Origin: Clostridium_AW sp963515715
GTDB taxonomy: Bacteria > Bacillota > Clostridia > Clostridiales > Clostridiaceae
Assembly: GCF_963515715.1 (NCBI RefSeq)
Contig: NZ_CAUPZS010000017.1
Location: 1 to 64,000 of the forward strand
Length of the DNA: 64,000 nucleotides
Direction: 5' to 3'
The number at the start of each line of letters is the position of its first letter. The first letter of the stretch is position 1. A program made the translations under genes and the position numbers. Below, piece after piece: positions 1 to 7,970 of this stretch. Under the pieces are notes generated by a model that was not told the origin of the DNA, searched no databases, and saw only the letters and a program-made list of their open reading frames with translations.

Positions 1-122
1 CCCCTAGTACCATTAACATGAATAATATGTCTAAACTTTTTCCTTAGCTTTTTATTTTCATTGAATTCATATAATAAATATAAAATATACACAATGCTCA
101 GTATGATAATTAAATAATCCAT
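1..122 (-). CDS. pgsB: PgsB/CapB-like poly-gamma-glutamate ligase, N-terminal fragment
   Basis: The first 40 codons of a minus-strand gene that runs off the left edge. The ATG is at 122-120. The translation is an N-terminal membrane segment (MDYLIILSIVYILYLLYEF), a basic stretch, then HIIHVNGTRG. A short membrane anchor followed by V-N-G-T/I-R-G (the start of the ATP-binding loop that continues GKST in full-length proteins) is characteristic of PgsB/CapB, the Mur-ligase-like enzyme that polymerises gamma-linked glutamate at the membrane. It starts only 4 bases after the stop of the upstream hydrolase gene, so it belongs to the same operon. The gamma-glutamyltransferase at the other end of the operon supports the call. 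The rest of the protein cannot be seen here. Confidence 0.8.
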   Translation of the reverse strand, partial: MDYLIIILSIVYILYLLYEFNENKKLRKKFRHIIHVNGTR

Positions 123-125
123 AAC

Positions 126-857
126 TTAATCACTCATTTCATAGGTTTTTAATATGAATTTTATAATATTTTTATGAAGTTCCACTCTTTCTTCCAAATT
201 ATTTTTCATATTGCTCTCAATAGTAATTACTGGTATCTCTAATCTGTCAGACACTTCCTTGTTTATGGAACCCTCTGGAGAACTGCTATAATATGTTATC
301 CTATTATTACTGTTTAAACTATTTCCTACATGGTTGGTAATTTCGCTCACCATTTCAAATACCTTATCCATAGAATTTAATATTATGCCATTTACATGTA
401 ACCTACTATCCTCCTCAAAATCCCTTTCCCATTCATGCAAATCTATAACCATATGAGGCTTTTCTCTTTCAATTAATTTAAATATTTCATATGCCAATTT
501 TTCAGGGTCCGTCCCCTGTTTCTTCCCTGGAAATACCCTATTTAAATCCATCATATAGTAAGGATTTCTCACTACAAGATTGCAAGCTTCTATGTTAGCT
601 TTTGGAATTATTATTAACTGTCCCCTCTTTAAATTTATATTCCTCATTTCTTCCGCCCCTTTAACACCCCCAACTTCATTTCCATGAATCCCTCCTATAA
701 TAATTATTTTTTTACCCTTATGCTCTCCATTTACATAATATATAGGAGTTTGCAGTTCCCCTCCCTTCATTAAATATTTACTGCCCCTAGAGTTAATATT
801 AATAATAATTAATGTTACTATAAAAAAGCATAATGCATAATAGCCTTTTTTCTTCAT
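126..857 (-). CDS. AstE/aspartoacylase-type zinc hydrolase (M14-like), membrane-anchored
   Basis: A 243-residue protein of the succinylglutamate desuccinylase/aspartoacylase branch of the M14 zinc peptidases. Residues 6-22 form an N-terminal membrane anchor, so the catalytic domain should face outside. The zinc motif H58-x-x-E61 lies in GGIHGNEVGG, the substrate-arginine-like motif in LNRVFPG, and the second histidine in IDLHEW. It is short for the family, with little beyond the catalytic core. A ribosome binding site (AGGATGGG) precedes the ATG. It is second to last in the putative poly-gamma-glutamate operon, directly before the PgsB-like gene. I infer, without proof, that it cleaves or trims gamma-glutamyl peptides or polymer ends rather than acting in arginine catabolism. 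Confidence 0.75.
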   Translation of the reverse strand: MKKKGYYALCFFIVTLIIININSRGSKYLMKGGELQTPIYYVNGEHKGKKIIIIGGIHGNEVGGVKGAEEMRNINLKRGQLIIIPKANIEACNLVVRNPYYMMDLNRVFPGKKQGTDPEKLAYEIFKLIEREKPHMVIDLHEWERDFEEDSRLHVNGIILNSMDKVFEMVSEITNHVGNSLNSNNRITYYSSSPEGSINKEVSDRLEIPVITIESNMKNNLEERVELHKNIIKFILKTYEMSD

Positions 858-880
858 AAAAATCCCATCCTAACCAGCTC

Positions 881-913
881 AACCCCGGCATAATTATAAT
901 TTACACCGGGGTT
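881..913. other. Intercistronic hairpin
   Basis: Perfect 8-base arms (AACCCCGG at 881-888 and CCGGGGTT at 906-913) around a 17-base AT-rich loop, lying between the two zinc-hydrolase genes. In the transcribed (minus) direction no T-run follows, so it is not a standard terminator. It could stabilise or mark a processing point in the operon mRNA. Confidence 0.55.
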
Positions 914-922
914 AATATATAT

Positions 923-2050
923 TTATTTTAAGGGATTTAGAAAGCTTCCTATACCTTTATCAATTAATTCATTATAACTTGGTACATTTTCAATAACTAT
1001 CGGTCTATCTACTTTTTCCTTTGAAAAAGCTTTAGATATTTCATTTATTCCCTCTAAATGCCTACCTACTCTTTCTTCTATTGGATGACCATTTTCATCA
1101 TAAGGAACGAATAATCTTCCTAGCTTTGCTGCTTTTACATAGGACTTATCCTTTCCTGTCAACACAAGGTTTTCGTCAGTTTTTCCTCTAAGTCTTCCTT
1201 GGGCTGCATTTGCAGTTTCCATTAAAATTGCTATAGTATCAGTATAATCACCCAGCTCCCTATGAGTTAATCCGTGAAGATTAGTTGGAGATGGTTCTAA
1301 TCCCATTTCTATTCCCTTTAACTGAAGATTAATTACAGCTTGGGATGCAATTGCCATTCCTCTTTCATGAGAAACGGTAGCATTGATTACAGGATATTCT
1401 GGTGAAGCCTCATGTAAATCTATGCTTACGTCAATTTTTTCTTTTTTAATCATCTCTGTAATACCATAGGCTATTTTTTCTGTTAGCGTTCCATCTGGTC
1501 TTCCTGGATATGCCCTATTTAAGTTTCTTGTTTCACTACCTGATAATTGTTGACCTGATGAAGCATGAATATATACGTCTGGATCTGGCCACTGATCGAT
1601 TGGGTTGGTTGCTCTAGAACCATATCTAAACCATCTTTCACCATCAGGTGTATCTATGACAAATTTTTGTGGCGATCCCTCTTGGGGGTCATTATGAGTA
1701 AATGCACTATTGTTAGCCCTTGGTATCACATATAGGGTTCCTGCATCTAATCTTGCATTTTCAATCAATGTTACAGCAGACATAAACCCCGATGGTTCAT
1801 TGGGGTGAGTTCCCCCTAATACCAGCATACTTCCACCTGGCTTTTCTCCCTTTAAAACGTATACTTTAGTGTCCCCATTAGTTCCCTTTAAACCTGGGTA
1901 ATAGTCGCTTAGCATTCTTATCTCTGACACACCAGGGCCATCTACAATAGTTTCTTCCTTATTCATTGCTAAATATGATTTTCCTGCAACGAAACCACAT
2001 AATAAGGAAAGGCATAAAAATATCGCTGCTGTAATTTTACTTCCCTTCAT
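923..2050 (-). CDS. Secreted/anchored AstE-type zinc hydrolase in poly-glutamate operon
   Basis: A 375-residue M14-like protein of the succinylglutamate desuccinylase/aspartoacylase group. An N-terminal membrane segment (residues 7-24) suggests export with anchoring. The zinc-binding H82-x-x-E85 is in GGTHPNEPSG, a further conserved segment is RNLNRAYPG, and the second zinc histidine is in IDLHEASPE. It is a longer paralogue of the next gene. Two such hydrolases side by side with a DctM-like permease, a gamma-glutamyltransferase and a PgsB-like ligase point to gamma-glutamyl polymer or peptide processing outside the membrane. Substrate is inferred from context only. The start is the ATG at 2050. 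Confidence 0.75.
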   Translation of the reverse strand: MKGSKITAAIFLCLSLLCGFVAGKSYLAMNKEETIVDGPGVSEIRMLSDYYPGLKGTNGDTKVYVLKGEKPGGSMLVLGGTHPNEPSGFMSAVTLIENARLDAGTLYVIPRANNSAFTHNDPQEGSPQKFVIDTPDGERWFRYGSRATNPIDQWPDPDVYIHASSGQQLSGSETRNLNRAYPGRPDGTLTEKIAYGITEMIKKEKIDVSIDLHEASPEYPVINATVSHERGMAIASQAVINLQLKGIEMGLEPSPTNLHGLTHRELGDYTDTIAILMETANAAQGRLRGKTDENLVLTGKDKSYVKAAKLGRLFVPYDENGHPIEERVGRHLEGINEISKAFSKEKVDRPIVIENVPSYNELIDKGIGSFLNPLK

Positions 2051-2067
2051 TTAATTCACTCCATTCC

Positions 2068-2211
2068 TTATTTAATCATTAATACTCTAAGTAACAAAGG
2101 TATTATGACCAAAGCTGCATTAGCTTGCTCTTTAATATCCTCTTCATCAAATAAATTCCATATTGTAAAAATCAATACTAAAGCAACCAGTATTCTATAT
2201 AATAAAGTCAT
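2068..2211 (-). CDS. 47-residue membrane peptide in poly-glutamate operon
   Basis: A complete small gene with ATG at 2211-2209 behind a strong ribosome binding site (AGAGGTGG, about 7 bases upstream) and TAA at 2070-2068. The translation begins MTLLYRILVALVLIFTIW, giving one clear N-terminal membrane segment, then an acidic patch (LFDEEDIKEQ) and a second hydrophobic stretch. It sits 17 bases before the longer zinc hydrolase and 18 bases after the permease, so it is co-transcribed. Bacillus poly-gamma-glutamate operons carry a similarly tiny essential membrane protein (CapE/PgsE, about 47-55 residues). The size and location match, but I cannot claim sequence homology. Confidence 0.7.
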   Translation of the reverse strand: MTLLYRILVALVLIFTIWNLFDEEDIKEQANAALVIIPLLLRVLMIK

Positions 2212-2229
2212 AAAGCTTCCACCTCTCTT

Positions 2230-3507
2230 TTAAAAAATAACAGCCCCTATTTGTTCTGCAAAGATAATAAACATCAATCCATATATTAAAATTACAGCTG
2301 CCGGTACTGCACATTTTTTAAGTACATTAATATATTTTTCTTCACCTACAACTTGAGCTGCGAATATTCCTGCCAATGCAGTTGGTGGCACTAAATCTCC
2401 TAAGCTTGCAATAAATGATAGTGCTGAAGCTGTAACTATTTGATTCTTGTTCAATAAAGCTAACAGGAATGGTACTCCAAGTACTGAAGCCGCGCCAAAG
2501 GACGATACTGCACCAAAGGCTGGTATTGCAAAGGCTATACCTAGGTACAATAATACGGATGGTAAACTTAAACAGCTGGTTACAATAAATCCTCTAACAC
2601 CAGTTAAGGTCATTACCTGTATAAACATTCCCACACCCATTAAAATCCCTAAAACAGGTAATGAAGTATTTACTGCATCTTTAAATGTAGTAAGTACATT
2701 AACTTTATCTCCAGTAAATAATCCAATTAAACTTCCTAATGTAAATATAAGAGGCATACCTAAATCTGGAATAATTCCTGGCATAACTTTTGTTCCTATC
2801 ATTAAAAACAATACCATTAAAATTGGAAGATATATCACTATTCCATTTGCCTTACCTTCCTTAGTTGCCGCTGTAGTGTCAATTATGCTATTATAGTCGA
2901 AATTTTTTGTATATTTCAGACCTAGGTATAATACAGTAAAAATCGCTGTTGGAATTGTAAGTAATAATAATGGTATAGTAAAACCAACATAAGGAATATC
3001 TATTCCTCCACCTATAATCATAGCGGGCACGTTTACCGGTGGTGCAATCATCCCTAATAATCCACCGATGGCAATTATTGCACCAGTTTCTATTTTAGGT
3101 ATTCCCATAGTCATAAGTACTGGAGCTATTAAACTACCTGCACTTAAAACAGCTGCAGTTGAAGAACCAGTAATCATTCCTGGGAACATAACTATTAACA
3201 TCAATAATATTAATAATATTGCTGGTCTTTTATGAAATTTTTTTACTATAAGAGAACTTAAAGCATTTAAAGCTCCAGATTCCTGTATTACTTTCATAAA
3301 CATCATGGCTGTGGCGATTACTAAAATTGTATCTATGTATCCAAAAGTCCCCTCAACTAAATGCCTTATAGGTATTCCTTGACCGCCTATAATGGTACCT
3401 GTAATAGATGCCAGCAGCATAGCTATACTTACAGGAAGTTTTAGTAAAAAGCACCCTATCATAAATACTAAAATCATAGCCGCAAAAATTATAAATTCAA
3501 TTTGCAA
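2230..3507 (-). CDS. DctM-like (TRAP large-subunit type) permease
   Basis: A 425-residue polytopic membrane protein with about 10-12 hydrophobic segments. It has the two-fold arrangement and mid-protein GGLLGMIAPPVNVPA motif of the DctM/ion-transporter superfamily, including the discontinuous-helix signature (GSSTAAVLSAG; FGAASVLG). The start is TTG at 3507, directed by AGGAGGG six bases upstream. No DctP binding protein or DctQ small subunit is adjacent, although the preceding lipoprotein could serve as an external component. Within this operon the likely cargo is glutamate, a gamma-glutamyl peptide or another carboxylate. The family is secure; the substrate is inferred. Confidence 0.75.
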   Translation of the reverse strand: MQIEFIIFAAMILVFMIGCFLLKLPVSIAMLLASITGTIIGGQGIPIRHLVEGTFGYIDTILVIATAMMFMKVIQESGALNALSSLIVKKFHKRPAILLILLMLIVMFPGMITGSSTAAVLSAGSLIAPVLMTMGIPKIETGAIIAIGGLLGMIAPPVNVPAMIIGGGIDIPYVGFTIPLLLLTIPTAIFTVLYLGLKYTKNFDYNSIIDTTAATKEGKANGIVIYLPILMVLFLMIGTKVMPGIIPDLGMPLIFTLGSLIGLFTGDKVNVLTTFKDAVNTSLPVLGILMGVGMFIQVMTLTGVRGFIVTSCLSLPSVLLYLGIAFAIPAFGAVSSFGAASVLGVPFLLALLNKNQIVTASALSFIASLGDLVPPTALAGIFAAQVVGEEKYINVLKKCAVPAAVILIYGLMFIIFAEQIGAVIF

Positions 3508-3533
3508 GTCAATCCCTCCTATTAATCAGATGA

Positions 3534-3549
3534 GGGAGATTGCTCTCCC
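3534..3549 (-). other. Intercistronic hairpin with GCAA tetraloop
   Basis: On the minus strand GGGAGA-GCAA-TCTCCC forms a six-base-pair stem with a GNRA-type tetraloop in the 51-base gap between the lipoprotein and permease genes. No T-run follows. It is a compact, stable RNA element, perhaps setting stoichiometry or an mRNA decay boundary. Confidence 0.55.
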
Positions 3550-3558
3550 AGCTCTAAA

Positions 3559-4200
3559 CTACTTAAATGCCTTTTTAAGTGGTTCCATTACATCTGCTAT
3601 GCTCTTTACAGATTCCATCGGTATATTTTTTTCTGAAGCAACATTTGTAAATAAGCCATCCTTATTTCCTGACTCTACTATTATAATGTAATCAGCATTT
3701 TCAATTGCAGGTTTTATAAATTTATCTGATAATTCACCTCTTCTATTCTCTCCGCCTACATGAGCTGCAATTACCTTCATACCTTTTTCTTTTGCAGCTT
3801 TAATTAATTCTTCAGTTCTAGCTAATTCATCTTCAGCTTTTATTCCAGCAGCACCTAAACCTTTAGAGCTTCCTCCTACAGCCAATACTAAAGTCTTTTC
3901 ATCCTTTAATTCACTACCTTTAATTACTTTGTTCATTGTATATTCTAGTTGAGCATTATCCATTAAAGCCTTAACCATTTCTAAGTCAGCACTTTGTCCA
4001 ACAGAGGTCAATACCGCAGGTTGCTCAGCAACAGCTTCTGATAATCCCTTTACTTCTGTCTTAGCACTTTCTTCAACCTTTTTGCTTGCATCACTAGTTG
4101 TGTCCTTAGCTTCACCACCTGATCCACAAGCCACTAAAGATATACACAATAATACTGAAACCGTAACGCTTAATAATCCTTTAATTTTTCTTTTAATCAT
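3559..4200 (-). CDS. Lipoprotein of unknown function (DUF6305-like)
   Basis: A 213-residue exported lipoprotein. A basic N-terminus and hydrophobic segment end in the lipobox LVAC (Cys about residue 25), followed by a Ser/Thr/Lys-rich spacer. The mature part resembles a small alpha/beta domain: LTSVGQSADLEMVKALMD, TLVLAVGGSSKGLGAAG, KVIAAHVGGENRRG and DYIIIVESGN look like alternating strands and helices, with the GGSSKGLG glycine loop notable. I associate this type with DUF6305 proteins found beside gamma-glutamyltransferases, from memory and with moderate certainty. It lies 32 bases downstream of the transferase behind AGGAGGA, so it is translated from the same message. Its role is unknown; binding a product for the adjacent permease is one possibility. 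Confidence 0.6.
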   Translation of the reverse strand: MIKRKIKGLLSVTVSVLLCISLVACGSGGEAKDTTSDASKKVEESAKTEVKGLSEAVAEQPAVLTSVGQSADLEMVKALMDNAQLEYTMNKVIKGSELKDEKTLVLAVGGSSKGLGAAGIKAEDELARTEELIKAAKEKGMKVIAAHVGGENRRGELSDKFIKPAIENADYIIIVESGNKDGLFTNVASEKNIPMESVKSIADVMEPLKKAFK

Positions 4201-4232
4201 CTAATTATCCTCCTATAAATATATAAATTTTA

Positions 4233-5981
4233 TCAATATGCAACAGCTTGACCATCTCTTCTTGGGTCTCCCCCACCATGTAGCTCCCCTGAAGCTTCCA
4301 TGATTATACCTTGAACTCCACCAAAATATGGATCTAAATCGCCTTTAACTTCAACTTTATGACCTTTCTTTTCAAGCTCTTCTATAGCCTTAGGATCAAC
4401 TCTCTCTTCTACTGCCATATTTCCATTCATATCGTACATTCTTGGAGCATTTATTGCATCTTGAATGTTCATGCCATGGTCTATTACATTGCTTATAACC
4501 TGTGAAACAGTAGTTATTATTCTAGTAGCTCCTGGTGATCCTACAACCATAAATGGTTTTCCGTCTTTTAAAACAAGGGTTGGTGTCATACTGCTCAAAG
4601 GTCTCTTTCCTGGTTCAATAGAATTAGATGTTCCTGGCTTTACATTAAAATCATCCATTTCATCATTTAATATAATTCCTGTTCCAGGCACTGTAACACC
4701 TGATCCAAAGAAATAGTTTATAGTCTTTGTCACAGCGACCATGTTACCTTCCTTGTCCATAACTGAAAAGTGAGTTGTACTTCCACTTTCATATTTATTT
4801 GGATCTCCATGCATAACATTTTCCGCTGACTTTTCTTTGTCTATTTTCTTAGTTAGTTCCTTAGCATAATCCTTTGAAGCCAGACCTGCTAATGGGACCT
4901 TTACAAAATCAGTATCTGCCATATATTTTCCTCTATCAGCAAACATAAGTTTTGAAACCTCAGACCATAAATGTAAAGACTCAGCAGTATTTGCTCCTAA
5001 AGCCTTCATATCATAATTCTCCATCATGTTAAGCATTTGAATTATGTGAGTTCCCCCTGAACTTGATGGTGGTGCTGAAACTATTTCATATCCTCTATAG
5101 GTTCCCTTTACTGGTTTTCTCATTTTCACTTCATAATTAGCTAAATCTTCAAGAGTGATAATTCCATTTTGTTTTTGAACTTCATCAACTATAGCTTTAG
5201 CAATTTCTCCTTTATAGAAAGCATCTTTACCATCCTTTGCAATGGCTTTTAATGTTTTTGCTAAATCTGGATTTTTTATAATATCTCCCTCTTCATATGG
5301 TAGTCCATCTTTCAAATAAATCTTTTTAGTAGCTTCAAATTTATTTATAGTTTCGAAGTTATCGGTAATTATTCCAGCGAAATTAGGTGTAACCTTAAAG
5401 CCTTTTTCAGCTAAATCTATAGCAGGCTGCATTACATCTTCTCTCTTCATAGTTCCATACTTTTCTAATGCTGTTAACAATCCTGCTACATCTCCTGGAA
5501 TTGCAATAGCCTTTCCCCCTATAACACTTTCATTATTTTCTGGTCTACCTTTATCATTTAACTTATACATATCAGGAGTTGCTTTTCCTGGAGCAGTTTC
5601 TCTAAAATCAATAAAAACTTCTTCCCCAGTCTCTGCAAATCTTACTAGCATAAAACCTCCTCCACCAATTCCAGAGGCATTTGGCTCTACCACTCCTAAT
5701 GCAAAGGCAGTAGCTATAGCTGCATCAATAGCATTACCACCTTTTTTCATTATCTCTACTCCTACTTCAGAAGCTTCAGGTTTTGCTGAGGCTACAGCTC
5801 CATTTTTCCCTCTGGCATCCCTATTCATATTCACCTGTGGTTTTTCTTCATTTTTCTCTTCAACCTGTGGTTTACTATTGTCCACTTTTGTTGTGTTAGC
5901 ATTTCCACAGGCTGCTAACCCCATAGTTAAAACCATTGCCGATACAAGGGATGTAAGTTTTAATATACTATTTTTATTCAT
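4233..5981 (-). CDS. ggt: Gamma-glutamyltransferase lipoprotein (CapD-like role likely)
   Basis: A 582-residue Ntn-hydrolase gamma-glutamyltransferase of usual length, normally self-cleaving into two subunits. The signal peptide ends in lipobox LAAC (Cys25), so it should be tethered outside the membrane. The autocatalytic nucleophile is T402 in GSTTHFSV. Other family landmarks are the substrate-arginine region DFRETAP, the NDEMDDF acidic motif and PLSSM (S463-S464). The oxyanion-loop segment reads GSPGAT where many homologues have GSPGGS. It heads the operon, behind AAGGGGG. With a PgsB-like ligase in the same operon, it may act as CapD does in Bacillus, cutting and transferring poly-gamma-glutamate chains to the wall. 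Glutathione salvage is the alternative. Confidence 0.9.
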   Translation of the reverse strand: MNKNSILKLTSLVSAMVLTMGLAACGNANTTKVDNSKPQVEEKNEEKPQVNMNRDARGKNGAVASAKPEASEVGVEIMKKGGNAIDAAIATAFALGVVEPNASGIGGGGFMLVRFAETGEEVFIDFRETAPGKATPDMYKLNDKGRPENNESVIGGKAIAIPGDVAGLLTALEKYGTMKREDVMQPAIDLAEKGFKVTPNFAGIITDNFETINKFEATKKIYLKDGLPYEEGDIIKNPDLAKTLKAIAKDGKDAFYKGEIAKAIVDEVQKQNGIITLEDLANYEVKMRKPVKGTYRGYEIVSAPPSSSGGTHIIQMLNMMENYDMKALGANTAESLHLWSEVSKLMFADRGKYMADTDFVKVPLAGLASKDYAKELTKKIDKEKSAENVMHGDPNKYESGSTTHFSVMDKEGNMVAVTKTINYFFGSGVTVPGTGIILNDEMDDFNVKPGTSNSIEPGKRPLSSMTPTLVLKDGKPFMVVGSPGATRIITTVSQVISNVIDHGMNIQDAINAPRMYDMNGNMAVEERVDPKAIEELEKKGHKVEVKGDLDPYFGGVQGIIMEASGELHGGGDPRRDGQAVAY

Positions 5982-6288
5982 ACTTTGACCCCCTTAATGA
6001 ATTTATAATGTTTCCATAATTTAATCATACTATCCTAATGTAAACATTTCCATTTCTTCTCTTATTTCTCTCCAAGAATATTTAGAATATATTTTGTATT
6101 ATAAATATTTAAAATATTATTATTGACGTTCATTTATAATTCATTAAAAAGCACTAGTTTTCTCAGAAATTAAAGAAAAATTAGCTCACATTGCCTAAGA
6201 TATGAAATAAAAATAGAGTATTTTAAATATACTCTATACTCCACTTCTCATTATTAATTTGTTTTATTATACATATTTTTTAACACAA
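5982..6288. other. Intergenic region between gamma-glutamyltransferase and radical SAM genes
   Basis: A very AT-rich region holding the promoter area of the minus-strand gamma-glutamyltransferase operon. I could not settle on a convincing -35/-10 pair. At 6213-6237 perfect 9-base arms (ATAGAGTAT/ATACTCTAT) are followed on the minus strand by TTTTTATTTC, a probable second intrinsic terminator for the radical SAM gene upstream. No other gene is seen. Confidence 0.5.
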
Positions 6289-6325
6289 TAAAAAAGATGG
6301 ATAAAACTTCTCTTTCTATCCATCT
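6289..6325 (-). terminator. Intrinsic terminator of radical SAM gene
   Basis: Nine-base arms AGATGGATA (6295-6303) and TATCCATCT (6317-6325) with a 13-base loop. On the minus strand the stem is followed by TTTTTATTG. It lies 22 bases after the stop of the radical SAM gene. Confidence 0.8.
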
Positions 6326-6346
6326 CCTTTATGTTACTAATCCACA

Positions 6347-7726
6347 TTAGCCTTTCGACATTTTATAGTTGCCAGTTGAACCAAACTCTTCTTTCCAAGC
6401 TTTTTCTGCATAAGGTTTAAATTCTTCAGCTAGCTTATCTAAATTTTTCTTAAACTCTTCGTCATGTATCATCATCTCTGCCCCTTTATCCGTAGGCTTA
6501 GCACCAGTCTTTTCTACTACCTTTCTTATGGTTTCTGGATTATCAATCATCATACAAGGTAATAATAAATTATCGTTGTATGGTTGTATTTTTCTTAGTT
6601 CCTTAAAGAAAGGACCTTTAAACACATCTAACAAAGGCTTTCCTTTTACATTATCTGTTGCAAAGTGTGCAAATATACATGGTTCTACGTCTCCGTGAGA
6701 ATTTATATGGCAATAATACTTTCCTGCGATACATCCTCCAACATAAGGAGCATCATTGAAGAAATCTATAGCAAAATAAGGTTTAGTTGTTCTAATTTTC
6801 CTTACCCTTTCTCCTAACATCAATCTTTGCTCTGGAGTTAACATAAGATCGAAGTCTGGTTTATCTCCAACGGGCATAAATATAAAATACCAACTCATTT
6901 TTGCGCCCTTTTCTATTAGCATATCGATAAACTCATCTGAAGTTACTGTATCTACATTATGTCTACCCGTGGCTGAAGAAACCCCAAATAAGACTCCTCT
7001 TTCTCTTAAAAGATCCATGCCGTGCATTACTTTTTTAAATATGCCTTTACCTCTTCTTTCATCCGTTTCTTCTTCAAATCCTTCCAATGAAAACATAGGT
7101 ACAACATTTCCTAAATCCTTTATTTTATCTGCTAATTTTTCGTCAAATAAAGTCCCATTAGTAAAAGGAGTAAATATTACATCATTGTATTTTTCATATA
7201 TATCTAGCATATATTCATTGAAAAATGGTTCTCCTCCAAGTATAACAAAGTAATATATTCCAATGTCCCTAGCTTCCTTAACTATTCTATCTACTTCTTC
7301 ATAAGGTAAATCGTCCTCTTTACTATAACTTGCTGCATAGCATCCAGTACATCTAAGGTTACATCTCATTGAAGGGCTTAATAATATAACAAAAGGAGTT
7401 TTTATGTCCTCCTTATCTAGCAATTTAGACCTTTTAGGCATTCCATACCAAACAGCATTAGCAAAAAAATTGGTAAATAGTTTTTGTAAACAATTCTTAT
7501 CTGTAGTTTTTAATATGTTTTGTATATATTCGTTCACCGAAGGCATTTCTTTATAATACTTTTCTACATTATGAACTCGCTCTAAATTTTCCTCATCTCT
7601 TACGGCCCTTTTAATAATGTCAAATACCTTATCAACATTTTTCTCCGGGTCTTTACTGAGCAATTCTGCGCCTTTTTTAACTAGCACATCCTTTACTCCC
7701 TTTTCCATGGATTGCATAACTCTCAT
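6347..7726 (-). CDS. Radical SAM protein with C-terminal cysteine-rich (SPASM-like) domain
   Basis: A 459-residue radical S-adenosylmethionine enzyme. The [4Fe-4S] motif is C122-x3-C126-x2-C129 (RCNLRCTGCY), followed by the GGEP motif (residues 164-167). An N-terminal helical region of about 110 residues precedes the barrel. C-terminal cysteines C332, C339, C350 and C391 look like ligands for an auxiliary cluster of SPASM/twitch type. This architecture is found in peptide-modifying enzymes and broad Fe-S oxidoreductases. No precursor peptide gene is recognisable beside it, so a peptide substrate is not supported. It is transcribed alone with its own terminator. The ATG at 7726 follows a G-rich ribosome binding site (GGGGGG); ATGs at codons 4 and 7 are alternatives. 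Confidence 0.85.
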   Translation of the reverse strand: MRVMQSMEKGVKDVLVKKGAELLSKDPEKNVDKVFDIIKRAVRDEENLERVHNVEKYYKEMPSVNEYIQNILKTTDKNCLQKLFTNFFANAVWYGMPKRSKLLDKEDIKTPFVILLSPSMRCNLRCTGCYAASYSKEDDLPYEEVDRIVKEARDIGIYYFVILGGEPFFNEYMLDIYEKYNDVIFTPFTNGTLFDEKLADKIKDLGNVVPMFSLEGFEEETDERRGKGIFKKVMHGMDLLRERGVLFGVSSATGRHNVDTVTSDEFIDMLIEKGAKMSWYFIFMPVGDKPDFDLMLTPEQRLMLGERVRKIRTTKPYFAIDFFNDAPYVGGCIAGKYYCHINSHGDVEPCIFAHFATDNVKGKPLLDVFKGPFFKELRKIQPYNDNLLLPCMMIDNPETIRKVVEKTGAKPTDKGAEMMIHDEEFKKNLDKLAEEFKPYAEKAWKEEFGSTGNYKMSKG

Positions 7727-7970
7727 TTATGATTCCCCCCGACATAAAAATGATTTTTAATTATTTTTCAACAATAAATGACTAATCGTCTAGTATTATT
7801 ATATTCCTGATATTTTTAAAATCAACATACTAAATGTACAATTAACAAACTATTCATAATATATACATATGCAAGTTTTACTTTATAAATCACATGTGAT
7901 ATATTTAAAATAATTTACTTTACATATATATAATGGAAACTATGACATTTTCATTTTTAGGAGGGACAGT

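Noticed and set aside
6347..7726. RiPP maturase with precursor peptide
   Set aside because: The domain layout allows it, but no small gene with a leader-core pattern is found within 1 kb on either side, and the gene has its own terminator.
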